Source: Paracentrotus lividus (lineage: Eukaryota; Echinodermata; Echinoidea; Camarodonta; Echinidae). From it: DNA of 64,000 nucleotides. Both the position numbers and the translations under genes were made by a program. The notes under the pieces were generated by a model. The model was not told the DNA's origin. It did not search any database and was given only the letters and a program-made list of their open reading frames with translations. Location: assembly GCA_940671915.1 (NCBI GenBank), contig CALNVZ010003430.1, positions 21,637,650 through 21,701,649 of the forward strand, given 5' to 3'. Below are positions 1-14,164 of the stretch, one piece after another (position 1 is the stretch's first letter; each line of letters begins with the position of its first letter).

Positions 1-3000
1 TTACCTCTCCATCCGCGGCATCCACGAACTGTAGGCTTACCTTGATTAATCATATACTTGATCCTAAACTTCATCTCATAATCATTCCTTATATACCTCA
101 GTCGCTCTGTTCACGAATATAACATTGGCCTCAATGTATTTTCAAAAGAGACTTCCAACACGACTTTCCATCCCAAATTTTCTCTCTTACTCGAATATTT
201 CGAGGCTCGGACAAGTGCTTTTACACAATTTATGCCAGGTTTAGATCGTATGTCGCTACTCTTTCAGCGCTTTAATATGAACTCCGTCGCGTGTCGTTAA
301 TAAACCTTGCTTTAAGAGTTGTCTGCGTTCCAAATTTCTCATTATGTAGATAGCTAATATACAGCATACGTTTTCTTAATTGTTGAACTGCTCGACTATA
401 TCGCTATAAGCTACTAATCTGACATCATTTTAATTTACCTACATTCACTGGTACTCTTGAAAGTATTCATTACAGCTCATTAGATCCCATGACGAGGCCT
501 ATTACTACCACCTTCCGTGATTTAGACTGTCTGTTACCATTTTTCTCTCAGTCCTCTACAGGCGATATCAAATAAATTGAGTAGTCCGGCTATTTTAACC
601 CCAATCTTAATAAGAACAAAATAATACATAGCTATTTCACTTTTATTGTCTTTCTAAGGAGCTACCATTATCTAATTCAAAATCTACACTAACATATAAC
701 TCTTCTTAGGTGGTCCTATAACCACCCAGTACTCAATGGCAGTGAAGTCATATTTTATAACTATACACTTATGATAACCACTACCATACTGATTTTTGTT
801 AATTCCTGTTGAGTACCACTTCGTGATATTTTTTCGTTCCACTTCGTCATTTGATTGACTGGGATGGTATCTTCTATTCTACGTTTGAATCACACATCGT
901 TTCCTTTCATTTTCTGGTTTATATATTAAGTTCGACAATATGCTACGCACGTTATTTAGGTGTACCCTCTGTAAATATACTACCAATCCTGTTTTCTTTT
1001 GTTCTAATCTGATTGCTAGTACTTTAGTATTATACTTTTATATTGTCAGCTATTTATTACTTTAACTCGCTCAGCATAGTATGAAATCTGCAAACCTCTG
1101 TTCTATGATCTACGAACGCCTTCCAACAGTTCTGATAACTCTTTTATAAGTTTACTGTTTGCCTGTTAACTACTATATAACTTCCTTTTATCATATAAGC
1201 ATGAACCGTTCGGTGTGTGTCCCATTGGTGGGAAGCTGAGGAAGTCTATCGAATACCAGCCACGGACACTCGGAAAATTCGTAGCGGTGGCTACGTAGTG
1301 GTCTGAGTTCGCTCATTTGTAACCGGTTATTGTTGGTGACTGACCAATCCGCTAAAAATTCGCGTTATTACCTCCCATTGTTACTTATTTAGTCGGCTTC
1401 TATATTATTATCACTTCCGCCTAGGGTAATTTTGAACGTCTGGTGATAACACATGTACGAAGTCCTGTCGATAAAATCGAATGAAACGTGTTAGGTTAGC
1501 AGCCTGGCGTGAGAAGCGCTGTCTTATATATGTTAAAAAGCTGGGGTGTACTTCCCCGAACAAATTCTTCTTCAAGAGCTATGCCGAATTAGGTCGTTTA
1601 TTGCTCATTCTATCCATCTAATATTACCCTAGCTGGTTTCAAATGCGTCTCCAGTACTACTGTCAATTTAACTGGCCCAACGCGCTGAATAATTTGTGTC
1701 TCTCTTATCTTTCCCAATATAGCTCTTACCAAAGCTGCGCATCGATAGAAATAGTATACTGCGGAATCCCAGTATGAAACTATCCTGTTGCTCTGCTGGA
1801 TAGCATGGGTATCGAATTTTACTAAGTGTTAAAAGATGCTAACCCTCTGTCTTACGTGCATGAAACTTCGGGCGCTTGAAAGTATGGCTGCTTTAAATTA
1901 TTGGATTATAAACCATTTATCTAGTAATCGATTACTACGACTTCTTTGTGCTTTTTGAATGTCGCTCTTCATGCTTTCATACAATTTTACTATTTTTTTT
2001 CTGTCTACTTCGAATTATCTATTTCACATCCTCAGATATATTTCTTTTGAATAGTATAACTTGCTTTCACCATTAGATTCCTTTACTATTTATTTATGAT
2101 TTAGTTTATTGTTTTGTCTCTCTTCACAGCTGATATAAGATTTTTCAATCTGCAAATTTTGGAACGACATACAGCGCATTGTGAAGCAGGGTAATATTAA
2201 GCACTTATCAATTATATATGAAGATATATGTGCGTCCTTGTTCCGACTTTAAAAATTTCTAAATGCAGGGGTTGGCCAGAATTGGATGTTTTCATCTCTA
2301 TTTAGCTTATTTAGTGCTTTATCGGTCAGCACCGTACTTCTAATTTCAATATTGATTCATGTTCGGCAACTTAAAATAAGTTATTATCAAGCAACTTTTA
2401 AGAGGCTTACAAATGATTGGTGATAATCTCCACATATATGCATTAATATAGTCTATCTAAATCTATACAAGCTTTTAACTCTATGTTTAAGCATCCTAGT
2501 TGCTTGTTACATACAACTTTCATCAACTACTGTGATCTAAGTTTTATAGACAATCAGTGATTAGTGTGAAGATATTTCTATTGTCATCTTATTATGTTGT
2601 TTCTATATACTTGTTACTTACAGTCTTGAGGGTTCTTTATGATCTCCTCCAGGGCGTCTTCCGAAGGTCCTTGGGGTCGCGCTCTATATTAATCTGAATC
2701 GAATGGGCTAAAAGCGCGTTGTTTCGCATGCAATGTTACTGATTACTTCGGAACATGATCACGTTCTATTACGCATAAACTATCATCTCTAATAGTATAT
2801 AATAACGATTTTGATATGTTCTCTAGCTGGAACATCTATCAGTATTGTTCTCTTCATAATCATAGACCTAAACCTCTGTCTTAGATTCTCTTGAAATTAT
2901 TGACTACAAAGAATTCTTGAACAATCTAGATGGTGTATTTGATCTGTGAAAATAATATCCTCAGATAGGATACCTCGCAAACAATAATTTATACGTGTAC

Positions 3001-6000
3001 TAAATGTCATCTACTCAAAACTCTTGTTTCCACTGATCATTCATTCTCTATTGCACATATATCACATTCAAATTACTTAAATATTTTCCCATAGCTATCT
3101 CAAATTAATTTACCTCTGTACTTTCTTGCACATACTGTGCCACAAATTCGTCGACCAAATCTCTACCAAGGCCCACCGGTATTCCCTTTTTGGAGGATCC
3201 TACCTTTCCAAATAATATGCTTCTTATGGTTTAAAAGGTCTAGCAGCAATAAGCCTTATATGGAGGCAATTAAGTCCTAGTATCCCATCTGGGGACTACA
3301 CACTCCTGTAAGGATGCAATGGCTTCAACCTAATTTGACCCCTAAACCTCAGGGGGGGTTCACAAAAGAAATTAAGTAGACGTCAAAACACACTTAACTC
3401 TCTATGCTTCTTGTTTGTATAACGCGTCTAATTCTATGTTGATAGACTTACTTCTCATTATTTGCGCCGCGATTCACTGGGCAATTGATAGCATGAACCA
3501 AATGTTTCACGATCGTTAAGAGTATAGAATACGTATTCGTCTTCGGTTTAGTGAACAAACCTGTTTGATTTGAGCTACAAAATATCTTCAACTAGTAGTA
3601 TTACCCAGTTGTCAAAGATCCTTCAGGCGGCCTGTTAAGGGAGGATATTCTAGTGTAACCCAGATATTCCTCCCAGTAAAATAATCTTACATAATTATAA
3701 ACAGTTTACACGGTCCCTTCCTCGCTTCTCAGTATTTTATAACTCATAATTGCAAGTCGGAATTAAGTTTCTACAGCACACCGCCATATTAATGTTAATA
3801 ACTTGCTTCTTTCAGTACTGCTAATTGCACTTATTTAACTCATCAATCCCGCTAGCCGTTCAGATTACTGTTAAAGTAATTCGTATAGCTGTTATATAGG
3901 CTGATAATTGTAACTGAAATCACGACTTTATCTAGTTATAGTGTTGCTGTTATTCTATGAGTCATGACATCTGAGCATACTAACGCACTGTATTATCTTT
4001 GGATCCTGAGAGATTAACTCATACCCTCCCTCTACGTCTAAAAGAAATGCTCAGAATGATTCCGGTGAAGTCTCACCTGCGCATATATTCCTCACTTAAC
4101 TCTCTTTGTCTAACATCTATTCTAAAACCTGGCCATTGTGATTCGCATTAAATTGTAATATAGAGAGTCTTTTGGTTACCAGAAGTACTCTTCTTTTATC
4201 CCTCTCTGAAATCGATTATAGGTGTTTCACATCGACGTTAACAATAGGACCACAACACTACTTTTACTCCATTTCAAGTTAGAAGATCAATCTCGACTAT
4301 TCACAACAGTTTTATGGTATCTAAAAATTTACTATACACTATCTCTCATATTTGATTTATGATTATTACTGCTATCAGCCTCACCTTCAATCTAATTTGT
4401 TATCAACCAAGGAGGTTAATCGTTTTAGATAAAAACGTTATCAAGCTGATCCCCTGCGTTCTACTATATGTTATTGTAGTAAAAATTTTTTGATTTACGA
4501 AGGTTACTTAAAATTATATAATACCTAGTTCCTTAGGCGTTTATTGTGTCTGTTCTTTCATTAGAAATCTTAATGTACGTCACGTTGAGAGTGTACTCAT
4601 TGACATTACAGAATCATCATCGTCGTGTGCCCGTTTCTCCATTATACAAAACGAGTCAATCTTTCGATCTCATCACCCATACAGATAACTGACTTTTTCC
4701 TACTAATCAGATCCGTTCCAGTACGTAATTATAATCTCCTCTAGTGTTGGATTGCTATAGCAGATTTAACAGTTTTTCTATCGAGGTTTTTACCATAAGC
4801 TATGATCATTGCCTATCGTCTATCCGTAACTCATTTACTGATCTATCATCATTGTTCCCAGAGGTCGTATGATAACAAGTCATATATTTTAGTGAAGTCA
4901 TGTTCATCGGTAACTCACAGTATTTAAACTAACCACATTGGCATAACACTATTCCGTATCTACGTGATTTTTGCGATTGTTTACTATACCTTCTTTTTGG
5001 ATGCTCATGTATATAGTATTGTTTCCTTAAATAAACTCCTAAGCCTATGACAGGCGCGTATAATTATCTAGAGTTAATACACTGATGAGGATTTACTTAA
5101 CTCCTATTGAAACTGTTATTTTCGGTTTTCGACCTTAGCCCTCATTCCCCTGCCTGCTGTGTATATTACTAATAGCGATCAGATAATAAGTTAATTGAGT
5201 TCAGTCTTTGCGTCTTGTCCAAATACTCACTGTGTCTACCTCATCACATTTAACACATATCAGCATCTCTAGAGCTTAGATATGATTTCGTCACTCCCTC
5301 TTGGTAGTATGCCTCAAATACTGTGGCAATATCTACAATTCTAAACCATCATATTAAAATTGATCATATATAAATATAATACACTTTCCCGGCTGAATTC
5401 ATCATCTTGAGCGTCGCCAGCATCAATGAGGTGATCATGTTATACTATGCAACTACATATATGATTCATGATTCAGGTACAACATTTTGGTAAATTATAT
5501 TGCATTTGGCGATTCCTTTCTTTAATCTAATTTTCCAAATTTATGAAGTTCGAATATACATATATATCATAGTTATTCAATATATTATCAGCTATAAAAC
5601 GCAGGCCCTCCAAATATCATACTTCCCATCAGACATATCGTTAAATGAACAAGCTAGGCTGCAATCAATAGTAGCTACTGATCTTGATATTGGATGGCAA
5701 TAGAGAATTATGCCTTAGTCCGATTCAAATACATCTCATTTGGAATTGTAATATTCCCCATTATTCTTTACCATGCAAGGGCTTCCTATTTACTTGAACC
5801 CTTAATCCTGATTGTCTTATTCTCCTCGCCTACAGGTACTTCTAGCGTTGACGACTATATGTAACTACCTTCCTGGGATATTTTTTAATTATCTCGCGTA
5901 ACTAAATCAATTCGGAATTGTAATACTTAAAAACAATTCATTCCATATATCTAGGGCTGTGTTCCTCTTTAAAAGGCATTCCAAGTAAAATCGTAAACTC

Positions 6001-6470
6001 ACATAACACTACAATACTTACGAATATAGTTTAAACAATTGATATATGGAATTATCTACAGGTACCATGAATAGTATTTAATAGCTACCTCTTTTAAAAA
6101 TCTACTCGTCGAGCGGGTTATTATGTAGTTCCATTTACTTTTACATTTACAGGCATTTAAATCAATCATGGGCTCTTAAGTACACGAGTGACTTCGGTTA
6201 CTTGCCCTCACCATATACTACGATATTCAAAATCCTGATTATACATCCCCGAACGATATTAATATGGTTACTAAGTTATATCCCGCTTTTTCCGATTGTC
6301 GGTATTACCACTGTCTGTTCCTTTTTCACTTGGGTGCCGTGTGATCCAATAGCTACAGATCCTGTAGCATATTAAGACGTTTCTTTTCTCTAGAGTTTGT
6401 TACGAAAGAAGTACATCACAAAATCCCGGTTAAAAATTCTTAATTTTCTAAACTAGTTCCAATTGGCTAA
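1..6470. other. gene-free, probably unpolished sequence
   Basis: No credible coding region, RNA gene or clean repeat is visible here. ORFs are short and have no recognisable composition. The texture differs from the rest of the window: long homopolymers and simple repeats are rare, and stops fall in all frames. The only recognisable content is a degraded match at about 3170-3500 to the clean repeat at 18100-18400 (separate entry). I infer noisy long-read or gap-fill sequence; old highly mutated DNA is the alternative. Confidence 0.5.
3170..3500 (+). repeat. noisy copy of the 18.1-18.4 kb repeat
   Basis: This stretch follows 18105-18360 word by word in the same order: the TTTGGTTTAAAGGTCT-like block, CAATTAAGT(T)CC, CAGTATCCCAT, CACATCCTGTAAGG and GCTTCAACC. 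It then continues into the GGGGTGTTTCACAAAGA-type MITE end and the TTATAACGCGC-like internal words. Differences are largely single-base insertions and deletions spread evenly, more like sequencing error than ordinary divergence. The match shows that this poorly readable region contains the same repeat family as the 17-30 kb array. Confidence 0.75.
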
Positions 6471-8060
6471 GTTAATGGATGAAAGACCCTACTTGTAGCC
6501 AGACTGAACCTTTGGCTATTTTTAAAGATGGTAGTCTAACAATATGGAATAAGCCTAATGACAGATTTAAAATAGGATATGAAGTATTCTTAATCATTTT
6601 ATTTCCATTATCCTTTGTTTTTTTTCTTCTGTTGCAAATGTAAAGATGATCTCGTTGTATTTGCCATAGATCGCGTACACACATCATCCATGAAAAATGA
6701 ATGGTGTCTTGCACCTGGTTTGGAGGAGCATGTAACCAAAACACGCATGCACCAGACGTAAGTGTCGCGTTTACCGGTGGTTTGAATCCCGACGGTCCTG
6801 CTTCTAGTTCGTGATTATGACCACTAGACTATGACATTTCAACAAGAATGTACCTTTCTGCATAGTTTAAATATTCTGAAATAAAATCACATTTAAATCA
6901 ACTTATGGAATCTCCAGAGAAGCCTTCAATATACAGTATTCCAAACTTAATGTACTATAATTCAATGTTTTATTATTTCATTTTTATAAGTTATCAAATT
7001 TATATTTAAATAATATATCGGAACAACAGTAGCTCAACACTTTCACTCAAATGTATTGGTCAGTTACAATATGCGCTATTAATGAGTTCTATGATTGTAC
7101 CCTTACGATGTGTCAAGTGTAATTTTTATAGATTTACCTCTCAGTGAACCAAAATCTTGTAGCCCAGACAAAGGGAGATTTAGTACAGGGATGCATTTTT
7201 GATAAAGATACAATTCTAAAAATAGCAGGGCCGGTCTGCCTACAAAATCTTCGGGTTATTCAGTACAGGATGCACTCTCTTTGATAATTTTGGAAGACTG
7301 GAGATTGTCGAAGGACAAATTCATGGATCCAATGAAAATCAACTCTTTAAATGAAAACAAATGACTGATCAGCTACCTAAGCCCAACATGAAAATAGCAC
7401 AGATTGGTAGCTGTTGTTCGGTCCTAAAACAAGAATTAAAATTATCTTAATGATTAGAAGAAAACATTTGAACACATAACAAAGTAAGCACATGCAAATC
7501 AGATACTACAGAACTCAACTGTCAGTACTGACACCATGAAAACAGCAAGGTTACCATGGACCTATGGTCAAATACATTAAAACTCTCCTTGTGAGAATCA
7601 ACTCACCCAGAATCATGACAAAGAGGAATATAGCACACATAGTAGTTGTAGCAGTAATTTAGTCTAATAGTGGTAAAAGTATTGTTGAGTGTATGCGGAA
7701 TATAGTAGTAAATGTATGAGCCCTTTGAGGCAACATAAGATAACATTTTCAAGAATTTTCTAAAATATGGTCTTGGGTCCACAAGAGATATTTGCATGAA
7801 ATTTCAGGATAATGCCTTATTCAAATAAAAGGACTGCCAAGCCTGTTAAAAAAGCAGCCAAAGCAGCAACGATGTAGCAACTTAATATTCCAAGGGCATA
7901 GGAACTCACACTGTTTGCATTATTTATCTTATTGTAGCTTGAGATGGCATAATTGAAGACTTTATTTGCCCCTCTGCATCTCATTTAACTATGATCTTCA
8001 TCTGTAGGCAGCAAAATTTTATTCGCGAGCGTAGCGTTTGGACGTGCTTATATGCAGTAA
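6471..8060. other. intergenic, nothing recognised
   Basis: No gene is supported. A tRNA B-box-like word (GGTTTGAATCCC) occurs near 6778, which could mark a SINE remnant, but I see no matching A box at a convincing distance. At 7140-7280 two related blocks sharing TTAGTACAGGGATGCA / TTCAGTACAGGATGCA suggest a short local duplication. Otherwise unremarkable AT-rich sequence. Confidence 0.35.
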
Positions 8061-8074
8061 ATACTGTGTCTGGG

Positions 8075-8235
8075 TCAAAACAGTTGTATTTGGTTTTCCA
8101 GGCTTTTTCTAGTTTGATTTGAATACATTTATACTTTACATTTACAACGCTTGAAGAAGATTATTCCAGAGGTTGATCACACGCTGAGAAGTCCTTTTGC
8201 TAAAGTGTGATTGAGCTCATACTTGGTGAGTCGTT
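8075..8235 (-). pseudogene. LINE reverse-transcriptase ORF, C-terminal fragment
   Basis: Read on the minus strand, about 8210 down to 8095 encodes TSQRVINLWNNLLQAL, then stops interrupting a run ending in NVFKSN. This is the pattern of the extreme C-terminus of CR1/Jockey-type LINE ORF2 proteins, where a conserved WN.LP block is followed by a F(K) motif that closes the ORF. The fragment has in-frame stops and no catalytic core is visible around it, so it is a dead 3' remnant. It is shorter than, and not obviously the same family as, the two LINEs at 47.7-52.7 kb. Confidence 0.55.
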
Positions 8236-11200
8236 GTGCGCCCGAGGTGTCCTCAGTACAAGAGTAGCTATAGTGGTACTAGTGAAAACAAGTGTCCGCA
8301 TCAAAATCCCATATTCATACCAAGATACCTTGAGACATAAGTCTTAGAAAACGTTTGTTATTAGATCCCATTTCTACAACGTGGTGCCAACAGCGTATTA
8401 TTATGAAAAGTCTACTTAACTGGTAGTTTCCAATTTTTCTTGCGAATCGATTCAGCTAGCATCTCCAAAACACACACTCAGTGTCTGGAATCGAGTTTTG
8501 TTACTCTACATGGTCTACCCCCAGCCTTTCTACGTCTCTCTTTCCCACTTCAGATGTCTGGATTCCTTCAGATATGGATCGCACAGAGAGCGAGCTACTG
8601 TAATTCCTTTAGGATGCGATACTATTGTGTCCTGGAGTTCCATCTCCGAACACCTGAGACTATATATCGATGATCCCCAGTTACGTTTTGGATTAATTCA
8701 AAAATTTACATTTAAGATATTTCACCAAAAAATTGACTTAGCAGTCTTAGGTCAAAATACTATAATATTTTTCTTTCTTATTTTTATTTTTTTTTTAAGG
8801 GAAAGTGCTATATTAATATCTAACGTATACTACATCAGTAACGTAACACTACCATCTACTAGTGCCAGGATACCTCTTTGCAAAGTTAAGCAAATAAACT
8901 CATCAATGAAATCGATTGGTATGACTTATATTGGTTTGTTATAAGAAATCCAATAGATTCAATACAATTCATTTGGAGACTACACGTTGTTACTTTTAAT
9001 CGACAACCCATCCCTCAGCTCATGTGGCTCAGCGCTGTGACATAAAGCGATAAAGAAAGTAACATAAATAGAGTTCTGAATATAACATTATATTATTAAA
9101 AAAAATTAAGAAAAGGAAAAAAAAACATTGTTGTTAATACACACAACACACACATACATAATTTAGCGAAGATCTCTGTTGTCTTCCCCACAGATCTAGA
9201 TCGTAGGTCATTGATTCTACTTAATCCAGCCACTACTATCGTGAACGTCGGGCAGCCTCGCTTTTGGACGAATAAAAAATAAATGTTTTGTTCTTGACTA
9301 GACGTTCAAGCGTAATGATATCCCTAAACCATTACTATTGTATTCACTTGCCATTGACACCATTAACTTCTATTATTTTTCTTTTTTGTTTTTGCATTGT
9401 CTCATTATATGTTAAAAGGTACAAAACATTCACAAGAACAAATCTGTCATGTTTGTGATCCTAATAATTTCCAATCAATCTAGCGTAGCCAGAGGAAAGC
9501 ATGGAAGCATGACCCCATATAGAAGTCAAATATAAGCTTAAAAGAACTCTATAAGAACTATATAGAATATGCAGATTCTACCACTATGCGTATCATAGAC
9601 CTCTAATGCTTTCCTATTACCCAAAGCGGCAGATTATAAATACCTACCATCCACCGCGTCGCAAGCAGACATGGAAATGCTGAGTCCAATCCGAAATCCA
9701 GCAAGCCATATGACATATTTTGCTCTAAGTATATCGAATATCTCGAACTCTGCTAATTAAACCACCAAAAATGTTTAAAGCATGGAAGGTCCAAAAATAC
9801 CTTATCTGTGAATTACAGTTACTACACTATAGTTGAATCTACATTTATTATTGTACTTATTATAATCCTTCGAATAGCCTGAACTATCTTGCGAATGTGT
9901 CATTCATGAATAGTAAGGTACAAACTAAAAATGATAGAATAATGAGATACATTAGGGAAGTCTACCTGTAGCCTATTCTCTGAATGACAACGAGATATAT
10001 TTCTACGCTCGAGTGTCGCGTCGCAGAGCTTTGATATCATACCTTCAGTCTCTATACCCAGTCTTCCGTACAGTTCTAATAGCATTGGACTCAAAGAAAG
10101 AGGCGTACCATTTTGTATGGACGCAGCCAATACCAACTATGAGACGAGAGAACAAGGTGGAGCCAACTGAGAAATCAAGTGTTGTAAGTGTCAATAATTA
10201 ACTATGAATTATACTTTCATATTTTTTATAGTCTGTTTTGCACGCGTGACCATACAAACACATAGAAAACCATCCTACATACCGAACAACATATAACACT
10301 AGAGTTAAAAATTGACCCTAGTATTAATGTTCTACTTTAGCGCATATCGATAATTCGAGTCGAAGCTAGAAAGTTTACTCTGTAGAGTAGAATTAGATCT
10401 GATATGGTGTTACCTAGATATCTAGCCGCATTCTAGCATGACAATCTCCCCTCTTAAGGGCAACGGTAACGGCTGTGTACAGTTTGAGAAGCAACAACAT
10501 TTTCTCATAACGAAACTCCAGTCTAATAGATATCCTTAGGCAACAATACACTTCCGTCATCAGAGTACTAGAACATAGTAGCCTTCATCATAGACACATG
10601 TAGAGCCGCTAACAAAACTAAAGACGCTATAGGATCTAAGCGTAGATTCGACATTATAGAACCGAGTGAGTCTTACTATAAGCTCTCTCAGAACTATTCA
10701 ACTTCAAGACGATTATCTACTCATGGATCGTTCACTCAGAGTGAGATTCACGGCTCGCCCTGGAGCGACAGAGCAGCCTCGGTCTAAACAGTTAGGAATC
10801 TAACCGGATTGGATATTGTAAAATGGAGGGTTAAAGTAAAAATTAACCCATCCGCACATATCACAACTGATATATCAAAAAGCTCTACATAATGAACCAC
10901 CAACGCAGATCAACTCATCTCAGGCTTCCACAGCATAACTCTTACTGATCATGATCCATTTAAATCGGTACTCTCGTCAGCGCGCTTGGACATATCTCTC
11001 AGATGGTATCGCGCGAGACTTGAACACGTTCACAGCGATACCGTATCTCTTTGCTTACATGTCATGTTAACGGGGGCACCCATTTGGAACTATTGAAAAT
11101 GATGTGAAAAATCTAGTATTTAATCACAAAATTACTGCAAAACTAAACATTTACATCAAAGAGTGAAAGAAAATAAAACAATCTTCTGTTGAAAAACCTA

Positions 11201-11860
11201 TCTGTATATCAGGAATTGTATGAGCCAAAATAATTCAACACATGAATATTTGAAGTCGGAAAAATTCCCCACTTGACTTGCTACACTAAAGAACTTTAGC
11301 CGAGTGTCGGACATATGAAAAGCTCGCATAACTAGCTCAATCGAGCAGGCGACTTCCGGATTGTCGCCTTTAACTTTGTGATAATATATAGGGCCTTCTT
11401 TATCGCCAGTCTGCTCTAAGGAAGGCCAAACTTGCATACGCGCATGCAGCTGAATATGCCACATTAATGTCAGGCATGCCAACGAAATTCACACATCGAT
11501 TCAACACTACGATGGTAGTAGCGATCATAAAAACAAAATTGAAAGATTATGCCATTTTAAGAAAGATTAAGATTGTTTAAAATAAACTATTATTGTTCGA
11601 AATTAATAAGTTAACATTAAACATATTGCACAAACCTGCAAATTTAACTTTTAATCTTTATTAATCATTTATCTATTGCTTAATGTTATTATTGATTCCA
11701 TGTCAGCACTGAATGTTACCAGGCGGCTACATTCATGTAATTTTTGACCAAGACCGTATTTGGCCGCTCGCAAAAAGCATCGTGCGGTAGATGGTCACAC
11801 AACCGCTCGTATTTTTTTGCGAAGCCTGAGCTAGCGCCGCCATACACCACGTGTGTGGCA
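8236..11860. other. intergenic, nothing recognised
   Basis: Open frames at 8440-8944 and 11198-11482 have no domain, motif or splice context that I recognise, and I do not call them genes. The word TGCTCTAAGGAAGGCCAA at about 11412-11429 recurs inverted near 15250, hinting at a shared repeat, but the flanks do not extend the match convincingly. The sequence between 9.2 and 11.0 kb reads as random. Confidence 0.35.
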
Positions 11861-11867
11861 AATTAGG

Positions 11868-12390
11868 GTACACCACGAGTAAAATGCATATTGCACGCAA
11901 TGGTATTTCGGAAGGGCCGTAGTAAAGATATGCTAATTTTTTATTGACGGAGAAATGCTCGATATCAAAATTATGTAGATTGTCAGATATGGTTTGTGCT
12001 GCTGTTTAATGAATAAAATATGCTGTAATAAGTTCCTCTACTCATTCATTAATTTAACCATTTAGTTGAGATTAGAAACTCTTTGCGGTATTTTTTAAGA
12101 ATCTTTTACTCGTTAAGTTGTACATCTACTAGAATAACGCCTACAAATAGTCGTCCTCTTATTTCATAGTCTCGCTCAAGGATTCTTGATTTTGTTTTGA
12201 GCTGACAAAATTGTTCTATAAGTTCTCTTAAACTACGTAGTCCTTTATTTAACTTTCCTAAATATCTGTCGTGATAATGAAAACGTCATCTTCCATCGGA
12301 CAGAATTTTAGGAATTCTGGTTCTTTGTAAGAGCGTTAACTAAGCACGTGTGAGGCCTATGGGCGTCATATTACTCTAGGTGTGCCACCC
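11868..12390. mobile_element. TIR element, copy 1 (noisy)
   Basis: About 520 bp beginning near GGGTACACCACGAGTAAAA and ending near TTACTCTAGGTGTGCCACCC, i.e. imperfect terminal inverted repeats around the core CACACGAGTAAA. The interior matches the copy at about 13283-13798 throughout: TGCACGCAATG, AGTAAAGATATGCTAAT, TTTATTGACGG, AACGCCTACA, GGATCTTGATTTT, GAGCGTTAA and GCCTATGGGCGTC in the same order. It encodes no transposase. It is most simply a non-autonomous DNA transposon; the differences between copies are largely indels, which may be read noise. Confidence 0.6.
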
Positions 12391-13282
12391 TTTACCGGAG
12401 CTAGTATTAACGTTATGAGGGGAGTGTCTTATGTACTCTGGAAGTTCGTCAAACTTACTCTCTGGCTAATGCTCTGGAGAAGCGTTTTTATAATGACTAG
12501 AAACCTTCGGACATTGGTACCACACAGTGGGATTTTAACTTATCATTTTTCGGTCTGCTCTTTGTATATCAAACCGAACCAAAATTATAGGAGACATACA
12601 ATTAAGAATTCTTCCTTTGCTGCGACTAACTACCCTCTCCTAACACATCTGCCTGTATCTACTCTTTATATACTAGTTACTGATTCAGTAAAAAGACTAT
12701 TGAGTCGTCAATCAAGAATTGCCTGTGCGAGAGAAACTTATTGTCATGAAATAGATTCATCTCACGATTTGATATTACACATATAATTAATGAGCAAATC
12801 CCCGCGGGGCGGAGAGTGGTCCACGGCGAGAGGTAGTTTTTGTTATTCTAGTTCTATCATTCCGCCTTTTAACTCAGGGGGAGGGGGGGTATGTCTTAAA
12901 GAATAGACAGAGGGGGGGGTCCTTTTTATAATAACATACAAACACTGATTTTGATCGACCTGGCTTGTTATTCCAATAACAAAGACTTGCCAGTTTCGGC
13001 ATACCCTTTGCGCATCCGGGATCCGCCCGGACCCCAAATATTATTTTTCAACAAGATTCTAGTTTATTGCGCGTTTCATGCTTGGGTGTCGGACTGCGGT
13101 CTGTTTTTTCAAACTTCCTGTGTTTGTTAAAAAATCCATGTCGTTATACCAAATGAATGCTTAACTTTATATGGGGTCTTTCAAGGCATCTTACATTGGC
13201 GTACCAGTTTTATTCAAGTTCAGCAAAACTTACATAAACACCAAAAAAAATACGAATATTTTTAAAACTATGTTACCCCACT
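12391..13282. other. spacer between the two TIR elements
   Basis: No gene. A poly-G pair at about 12881-12920 resembles the poly-G patches elsewhere in the window. The open frame at 12382-12786 runs out of the TIR element and has no recognisable protein character. Confidence 0.3.
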
Positions 13283-13798
13283 ATAGGTACACTGACGAAA
13301 CGTATAATGAATGCACGCAATGTTATTTCCGGAAGGCGTCAAGTAAAGATATGCTAATTCTTTATTGACGGCAAATGTCATATAAAATATTTAATGTCGC
13401 TTAATGTTGCTTTTATATGAATAAAATACGTGCCATAAGTCCCTGACTATCTTATCTAGATTTAGCGTCTAGTTAGTTATGAAGAATAGAAACTTTTGCG
13501 TATTTTTAGGCAATCTTGTTGTCGTAATTATGTACAATCTACTAAATAACGCCTACAGAAGATAGCTCAGTTCTTCTTTTGTCATAGATCCTGTCGCTCG
13601 TAAGGATCTTGATTTTTGTTTGAGCTACAAAATTTTCATATAAAGAGTTCTCTTAACTACATCCTTTTAAATTTAACTTGCTGTTGATATAATTAAATAA
13701 CCGATTTCCAATCGACAGAATTTTGGAATGTCTGTTTTTGAAGAGCGTTAATTTAACACGTGAGCCTATGGGCGTCTATTTACTCGTGTGCCCCCATG
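13283..13798. mobile_element. TIR element, copy 2 (noisy)
   Basis: Second copy of the element at 11868-12390, in the same orientation and about 1.4 kb away. The right end is the better preserved: TTTACTCGTGTGCCCCC. The left end is recognisable only as GGTACACTGACGAA, degraded from the expected form. The interior shares the diagnostic words of copy 1. Two same-orientation copies this close could be independent insertions, a tandem duplication, or the same locus assembled twice from noisy reads. Confidence 0.6.
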
Positions 13799-14060
13799 AG
13801 CGCTGCGCTAACGCGCAGCTACTAGGTTGCATAGCCAGCGCAGCGCCAACAGCCCTTGCGCCTAAGCCCCCGGCGCAGGTGAAGTGCATGTAGGCCTATC
13901 TGATCACGGCTCGAGCAGCTGAGCTGCTGCCGCAGCTACCATACCCCGCCGCGCCCCCTCCTTGCCAACCCTGCCCACGGCGCACGGCGACACTAGCGTG
14001 ATCACCTGGCTTGGGTCTATCGAGCTGAATTTCCTAGCCTAGCGGGGCCCGGGCCCGGGG
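13793..14060. other. GC-rich patch
   Basis: A sudden rise in G+C (GCGCTGCGCTAACGCGCAGC, CCCCCGGCGCAGG, GGGGCCCGGGCCCGGGGC) inside AT-rich flanks. It contains several short perfect palindromes. No ORF, splice site or CpG-island promoter architecture could be fixed. It could be a promoter island or part of a GC-rich repeat; I cannot choose between them. Confidence 0.45.
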
Positions 14061-14164
14061 CTATAGCTTGCCTTTGACCTAAGATTAAGAAACTCCAAGG
14101 AAGCCTCCTATATCGTCAGATCATTAAAAATGAGGCCAAGACCCTGGATGATATCGTCAGCTTC

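Noticed and set aside
12382..12786. 134-residue open frame
   Set aside because: Starts inside a TIR element, has no domain and lies in the noisy region; chance ORF.
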